DNA from: Soonwooa sp023440705 | GTDB taxonomy: Bacteria > Bacteroidota > Bacteroidia > Flavobacteriales > Weeksellaceae | Length of the DNA stretch: 64,000 nt | Reading direction: 5' to 3' | Assembly: GCA_023440705.1 (NCBI GenBank) | Contig: JAEXRP010000077.1 | Coordinates: forward strand, 1 to 64,000 | In this document: positions 59,838 through 64,000 of the stretch, piece after piece | Position numbering within the stretch: the first letter of the stretch is position 1 | Layout of the letters: the number at the start of each line of letters is the position of its first letter | Made by a program: the position numbers and the translations under genes | The notes under the pieces: generated by a model | The model's input: the letters and a program-made list of their open reading frames with translations, nothing else | The model's database searches: none | What the model was told of the DNA's origin: nothing

Positions 59838-61394
59838 TTATTCTTTTAATTGATTAAAAAACACCACCTCACCATCTTTTAAAAACTTCGCAGGTTGGTA
59901 TGCTTCGGTTTTTGAATTTTCTAGACCCATTAACCTAAGAACAAGACTATACACAATTTTGGTTGAGGTTTCTTTATTTTCAACTCCGATCTCACGCATC
60001 GATGTTGGGACTTTATCCCCATACCACATAAATAGAGGCACCCTGTTAGCACTTTTAGATTGCGAGTGAAAAAACTTATCATTGCTATGAGCTTGTCCGT
60101 GATCAGAATAATATAGCAACGCGCTATTAGTCCCTTTCAAATCACTAAATATTTGTCCTAACAAATAATCGCTATAGGTTATTGAGTTATCATATGCATC
60201 TACGGTATTATCTTTCTTAAATACATTATGAGACTTTGGATAATTATTTTTAGCGTCAGAATGAGAGCCCAATAAATGCAAAACTATTAGCTGTTTTTCT
60301 TTCTTATTCAATAATTTGCGAAAATGTGGTAACATTTCTTCATCATACATAGCTTTAGTTTCAATCAACTGGTTTGCGTTATATGTTAAAAGATACTCCT
60401 CTTCCGACTTTGTCCCAGTAATCCAATAGCTTTTTCTATTAAAGTTTTGCCCAACACTAATTATATTGTCCGCTATTTGGCTAAAATTACTCTCAGCATA
60501 ATTATCCATAGAAATATTACTGAGCGTTAATGGTACCGCTTGATAAGTAACAAAGGCCGGAGAAACAGCATTGTTGTACACGAACATATTTTGGCGTTCT
60601 TTATCCGCCTCCGGTGTAGTTGCTCTCCCATAACCATACAACGACATGTTTTGGACGCGTGCAGACTCTCCAAGTACCACGATAATTTTATCTATCTCAT
60701 CATCTTGGAATTTCTCAATCTTAGAAATAGAAGAAAAATCCGCTTTAAAATTCTTAATTGATCTAATCTTCATCAAATAATCAAACCCTCCGTAAAAAGA
60801 ATTCATAGTCTGAAAAACAAATTTTGGCTCAACAAAATGAACACCATAGCCTGGGTGAGATTTCCTATACTTTTCAATATCATATTTTTCCTTGCATACC
60901 CATACAATTGGTAAAATAACCCAAATAGTACTAGCTAAAATACTAACAAAATTCACTTTTATTATTTTACTCAGTTTCTCTATTAGAAAAGCAAATAGCA
61001 ATGTATATAAAACACTAAAAAAAAGTGGAAAACCCAATGTTGATTGTATACTACTAACCTCTCGAAAACTTGTTGACAATGTACTGTAAGCCATCTCTTT
61101 TGTAAAGTTTTCTTTGTAGATAAAAAAACCACTAGCAGAAGCCATGATATTAACAAACATAATTATGACAAAAAAATACACGACTATACGTAGATATTTA
61201 TTAATCTTCAATATCACTGCTAAAAAAACACATAGCGATGCAAAACCCAAAACATAGTCTACGCTGTGTCTAGCAATCTGTATATTATTTTTCCAAGGAT
61301 AAGTATTTGTCTTAATGTTCAAAAACAAGTACGTTGCCAATAAAGCGAGAAATAACAATATCAAACCGATTATGTTAAGTCTATTTTTTTTCAT
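59838..61394 (-). CDS. Phosphoethanolamine transferase-like membrane enzyme (EptA/sulfatase fold)
   Basis: The 518-residue protein has about five N-terminal membrane helices (to about 190) and a periplasmic alkaline-phosphatase-superfamily domain. Metal-site motifs include VVLGESARVQNMSLYGYGR near 237-255, a nucleophile-like Thr in AFVTYQAVPLTLS, LHLLGSHSD and YYSDHGQA. Enzymes of this type move phosphoethanolamine from phosphatidylethanolamine to lipid A or another glycan. The acceptor here is unknown. It is the first gene of a two-gene minus-strand unit with the acyltransferase gene. Confidence 0.85.
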   Translation of the reverse strand: MKKNRLNIIGLILLFLALLATYLFLNIKTNTYPWKNNIQIARHSVDYVLGFASLCVFLAVILKINKYLRIVVYFFVIIMFVNIMASASGFFIYKENFTKEMAYSTLSTSFREVSSIQSTLGFPLFFSVLYTLLFAFLIEKLSKIIKVNFVSILASTIWVILPIVWVCKEKYDIEKYRKSHPGYGVHFVEPKFVFQTMNSFYGGFDYLMKIRSIKNFKADFSSISKIEKFQDDEIDKIIVVLGESARVQNMSLYGYGRATTPEADKERQNMFVYNNAVSPAFVTYQAVPLTLSNISMDNYAESNFSQIADNIISVGQNFNRKSYWITGTKSEEEYLLTYNANQLIETKAMYDEEMLPHFRKLLNKKEKQLIVLHLLGSHSDAKNNYPKSHNVFKKDNTVDAYDNSITYSDYLLGQIFSDLKGTNSALLYYSDHGQAHSNDKFFHSQSKSANRVPLFMWYGDKVPTSMREIGVENKETSTKIVYSLVLRLMGLENSKTEAYQPAKFLKDGEVVFFNQLKE

Positions 61395-61414
61395 TAATAT
61401 TTGGTTAATATTGG

Positions 61415-61422
61415 CAAATATA
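61415..61422 (-). promoter_or_regulatory. Promoter -7 element of the reversed decoration unit
   Basis: Minus-strand TATATTTG lies 20 bases before the phosphoethanolamine-transferase-like gene and matches TAnnTTTG. Confidence 0.5.
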
Positions 61423-61596
61423 AAAATTTAACTTGTTTCCACCACTTCTTAGCACAATTCAAAATTAAATACCATTGTAAGGTAGTACATAGTAAAAGCC
61501 TACAAAATCAACGTAAATAAACTATAAAATTTCTCCATTTATCGAATCTAGAAAATAATGTTTGATGTATAGTTAAAAAACAATTTCATAAAATAC

Positions 61597-61604
61597 TATC
61601 TTTG
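61597..61604 (+). promoter_or_regulatory. Promoter -7 element of the last glycosyltransferase unit
   Basis: TATCTTTG lies 17 bases before the ATG at 61622. It is the third plus-strand copy of this octamer at a unit start in the locus. Confidence 0.55.
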
Positions 61605-61621
61605 TTGACGCATAACACACA

Positions 61622-62794
61622 ATGAAAAAAATTAAAGTCTTATTTAGGCTAAGATCGCTTGAGATGGGTGGTGTCCCACGTGTGGTTTTAGACTTGCTTA
61701 GAAACCTTCCTAATGATAAATTTGATTTTACCTTGATGCTGAACTTGTATCAAGGCGAATTGGTGAAAGATATTCCCAAAAATATCAAACTTATCGTTGT
61801 GGAAAAAGGTAAAGAACAAATGAGTTCAAATCCCTTTATCCAAAAATTGCAATTGGCTTTCCGTCGTTTGAAGTTGGAGATTTATGATAAATTTCCTGCT
61901 TTTTTATATAAAGTAAAAGGTCTAGAGAACTACGATATCGAAGTTGCACCAGGTTACACAGAATTTGACATGGTATTAAATTCGCCTAACAAAAAATCTA
62001 GAAAAATAGGCTGGTTCCACACCGACGTTGGTTATGACAAAGACCAACAACGCGTTATGAGCAGAATCGAAAAAATGAAAAAATTTGATTTCATGATTTT
62101 TGGCTCCAAACAAACCAGACAAGTTATCGATGATCTTTACCAAGTTAAATATCCAAAAAGTACTGTTATTTATAACGTGATAAAAGTGGATGAAGTTCTT
62201 AAAAAAGCGACTTTGTTTAATCATTCTTTTAACACAGATTATCCTGTGTTTTCATCAATGGGAAGGCTACACCATCGCAAAGGTTATCATGCTTTGATGA
62301 AAGTGCACAAACAATTATTAGAAGACGGCTTTCCACATGTTATCGCTGTCATTGGTGGTGGCAACGAAATGGAAAATCTCATCAGTCAGCGTAAAGAACT
62401 CGGTGTTGACAACACATTTTTGTTGCTTGACTCGCAGACTAATCCATACCCATACATCAAAGCTTCGGACTTCTTCATTCTTCCCTCACAATCAGAATCT
62501 TACCCACTTGTGATTGGCGAAGTAATGGCTATGAGAAAACCAATTATATCAACCAATGTTGGTGGTATTTCAGAAATGATAGATGACGGCATAGATGGCA
62601 TTTTGATCAACTATGATGAAAAGGATATGTACAATGCTATGAAAGATTTTATGACAAATCCTGATTTAGTTGACAAAATCTATGATGCTACTGAAAAAGC
62701 ATATGAAAAATTCAATGAAAAAGAAATCTATCGACAAGTAAGCGAAGTTTTTGAACAGCAATACCAATTGAAACTACAAAATGAACAGTCCTAA
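61622..62794 (+). CDS. Family 4 glycosyltransferase
   Basis: The 390-residue GT-B enzyme has the acceptor-side loop LEMGGVPRVVLDLLRNLP (14-31) and a donor domain with SMGRLHHRKGYHALMKVHKQ near 217-236. The EX7E motif lies in SESYPLVIGEVMAMRKPIIS near 299-318. It is a retaining cytoplasmic transferase of unknown sugar. Its own TATCTTTG promoter is 17 bases upstream. It overlaps the next family 2 transferase gene by 14 bases. Confidence 0.92.
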   Translation: MKKIKVLFRLRSLEMGGVPRVVLDLLRNLPNDKFDFTLMLNLYQGELVKDIPKNIKLIVVEKGKEQMSSNPFIQKLQLAFRRLKLEIYDKFPAFLYKVKGLENYDIEVAPGYTEFDMVLNSPNKKSRKIGWFHTDVGYDKDQQRVMSRIEKMKKFDFMIFGSKQTRQVIDDLYQVKYPKSTVIYNVIKVDEVLKKATLFNHSFNTDYPVFSSMGRLHHRKGYHALMKVHKQLLEDGFPHVIAVIGGGNEMENLISQRKELGVDNTFLLLDSQTNPYPYIKASDFFILPSQSESYPLVIGEVMAMRKPIISTNVGGISEMIDDGIDGILINYDEKDMYNAMKDFMTNPDLVDKIYDATEKAYEKFNEKEIYRQVSEVFEQQYQLKLQNEQS

Positions 62795-63689
62795 AATTAC
62801 GGTTGTTACGCCAACATACAATCGTGCGCACACCATTACTAGAACTTATGAATCTTTAAAACAACAAAGCTTTAAGGACTTCAAATGGATTATTATGGAT
62901 GATGGATCAACTGATGGAACTAAAGAATTGGTAGAACTGTTTAAAAACGAAAACATCATCGATATCGACTATTTTTGGAATGAAAATCAGCACAAATTCA
63001 TCACTGTTTTTGAGGGTATCAAAAAAGTTACAAGTCCATACTTTATGATCTTGGACTCGGATGATACTTATCCAAAAAACTCAATGGAAATCCTTGTTGA
63101 AGAATCCGATAAAATTAAAAATCAAGATGATTATATCGGCATTATTGGACATTCCGCAGATGAAAACGGTAACATTGTAGGTGTTAAATTCCCTATAGAA
63201 TTTGACGGTTCTATCTTCGATATGCGTTATAAGTACAAAGTGAGAGGTGACAAAAACGGCATCTTTTTTACCAAAACATATCACCGTTATTTAGATAAAT
63301 TCGATTACGAAAAATACAGAGGCAAAGGTTATATTCCGCAGACCGTATTTTTCAACATCTACGACTCTGAAGGTATTAAAACTAGATTCATCAACAAAAT
63401 CGTGCGTAATTATCATTTGGATGAAGCTGATCAACAATCTGTTTCTAACACGAGATGGATAGGGAAAAACACCTTTGGATTAATGGAAGGCTATCGCTCT
63501 TTTCTTAACTGTTATCATAAGCAACTTAAAAATTATCCGAAAACATTAATAAAAAATCTTGTAGGTTATCAAACTTATTCATTAATAAATAATAAAAATC
63601 TTAGCGACATTAACAAAGGAATTACTAATTTTAAAATTCTGTCAACCTTAATCTATCCTTTAACGTTGATTTATGCCAAAACGAGATGA
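62781..63689 (+). CDS. Family 2 glycosyltransferase
   Basis: The 302-residue GT-A enzyme has KITVVTPTYNRAHTITRTYE at 5-24, MDDGSTDGTKE, and the metal-binding LDSDDTY near 92-98. The 14-base overlap with the preceding family 4 transferase gene suggests coupled translation and a shared product. Its N-terminal motifs resemble those of the transferase encoded at 49265-50125. Only 4 bases separate it from the next gene. Confidence 0.9.
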   Translation: MNSPKITVVTPTYNRAHTITRTYESLKQQSFKDFKWIIMDDGSTDGTKELVELFKNENIIDIDYFWNENQHKFITVFEGIKKVTSPYFMILDSDDTYPKNSMEILVEESDKIKNQDDYIGIIGHSADENGNIVGVKFPIEFDGSIFDMRYKYKVRGDKNGIFFTKTYHRYLDKFDYEKYRGKGYIPQTVFFNIYDSEGIKTRFINKIVRNYHLDEADQQSVSNTRWIGKNTFGLMEGYRSFLNCYHKQLKNYPKTLIKNLVGYQTYSLINNKNLSDINKGITNFKILSTLIYPLTLIYAKTR

Positions 63690-63693
63690 TTAC

Positions 63694-64000
63694 ATGAAAA
63701 AACTACTAACACTAACCTTGGGTGGTAAGGAGAATCCTTCTTCTAATTTTAGAGTTCGACAATATTATAACCTTCTAAAAAAAGACTCTTGGGACATTAC
63801 GGAATTTAATTTAAAAACTATATTTTACCCCGAATTTTCAAAAAATCTTTTTTTCCATTATTTTTTTAAAGTTTCAGGTATCTATTTTTTAGGCAGCTAT
63901 CTTCAAAAAAGAAAATTAAATTCTTTACTAAAAGAGGCAGATCTCATATGGATCAATAAATATTGTATAGAGGAAATCGATTTATCCATGGCAAAAGCTC
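63694..64000 (+). CDS. Partial gene, probable GT-B glycosyltransferase (5' end only)
   Basis: An open frame starts at ATG 63694 and runs off the window end after 102 codons. It begins MKKLLTLTLGGKENPSSNFR and continues with VRQYYNLLKKDSWDI, which resembles the first domain of family 4 glycosyltransferases with their early Gly-rich loop and SNxRV segment. It lies 4 bases after the preceding gene, so it is part of the same unit. The donor domain is outside the window, so the family call is tentative. Confidence 0.6.
   Translation, partial: MKKLLTLTLGGKENPSSNFRVRQYYNLLKKDSWDITEFNLKTIFYPEFSKNLFFHYFFKVSGIYFLGSYLQKRKLNSLLKEADLIWINKYCIEEIDLSMAKA

Noticed and set aside
35674..64000. Defence island or biosynthetic (NRPS/PKS) cluster
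   Set aside because: All recognised genes are nucleotide-sugar, transferase, acyltransferase or export genes of a surface-glycan locus.
1..64000. CRISPR arrays, tRNA or rRNA genes, insertion sequences
   Set aside because: No regularly spaced repeats, cloverleaf-like segments, rRNA motifs or transposase genes were seen by reading the gaps and frames; a tRNAscan or repeat search was not possible.

Overview
The window looks like chromosome of an AT-rich member of the Bacteroidota, most likely a Flavobacteriia species close to Chryseobacterium, Kaistella or Epilithonimonas. The evidence is two SusC/SusD pairs, a type IX secretion (T9SS) type A C-terminal domain, a bacillithiol-synthesis gene (bshC), a very long Asn/Gly-rich IF-2, promoters of the Bacteroidetes type (TAnnTTTG, sometimes with TTTG or TTG about 18-20 bases upstream) and A-rich leaders without Shine-Dalgarno sequences. 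The genus is an inference from protein style; no rRNA is present to fix it.

Left third (1-20.3 kb), mostly housekeeping. Two guanidine-modifying-fold hydrolases (CtlX-like and DDAH/arginine-deiminase-like) flank metY, which lies behind a SAM-I riboswitch. Then come an EamA exporter, citrate synthase and enolase. A four-gene plus-strand run follows: enoyl-CoA hydratase, dCMP deaminase, xerD and a NUDIX hydrolase. ATP-dependent PEP carboxykinase is next. A minus-strand run then encodes, in transcription order, a porin, BshC, a four-LysM/periplasmic-binding-fold protein, FabD and a GHMP kinase of the GYDIA type. A small secreted protein of unknown function ends this part.

Middle (20.3-35.5 kb). 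Two SusC/SusD nutrient-uptake pairs on the minus strand are separated by a secreted Asp-box (BNR) propeller with a T9SS sorting tail. The two susC genes share a 12-base motif exactly 28 bases before the ATG. Next is the rimP-nusA-infB operon, with a near-consensus promoter and a hairpin leader.

Right part (35.6-64 kb) is a surface-polysaccharide locus that continues past the window. It supplies UDP-glucuronate (Ugd), a dTDP-3-amino-3,6-dideoxyhexose through RfbA, RfbB, a 3,4-ketoisomerase, an aminotransferase and a hexapeptide acyltransferase, and a UDP-HexNAc-uronate through TviB/TviC-type enzymes. A Wzm/Wzt ABC exporter with a long Wzt C-terminal domain points to export of a finished chain. 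Around these lie about ten or more glycosyltransferases, two membrane acyltransferases, a phosphoethanolamine-transferase-like enzyme and a compact epimerase-like SDR. One GT32-type glycosyltransferase is split by a frameshift beside an 11-A run. At least four internal promoters and two reversed transcription units cut the locus into modules.

No CRISPR array, tRNA, rRNA, insertion sequence or prophage was seen. I did not find a clearly new defence or mobile system. The best leads are the frameshifted glycosyltransferase, the compact SDR, the LysM/binding-protein fusion, the paired susC leaders and the repeated short motif in the IF-2 N-terminus.
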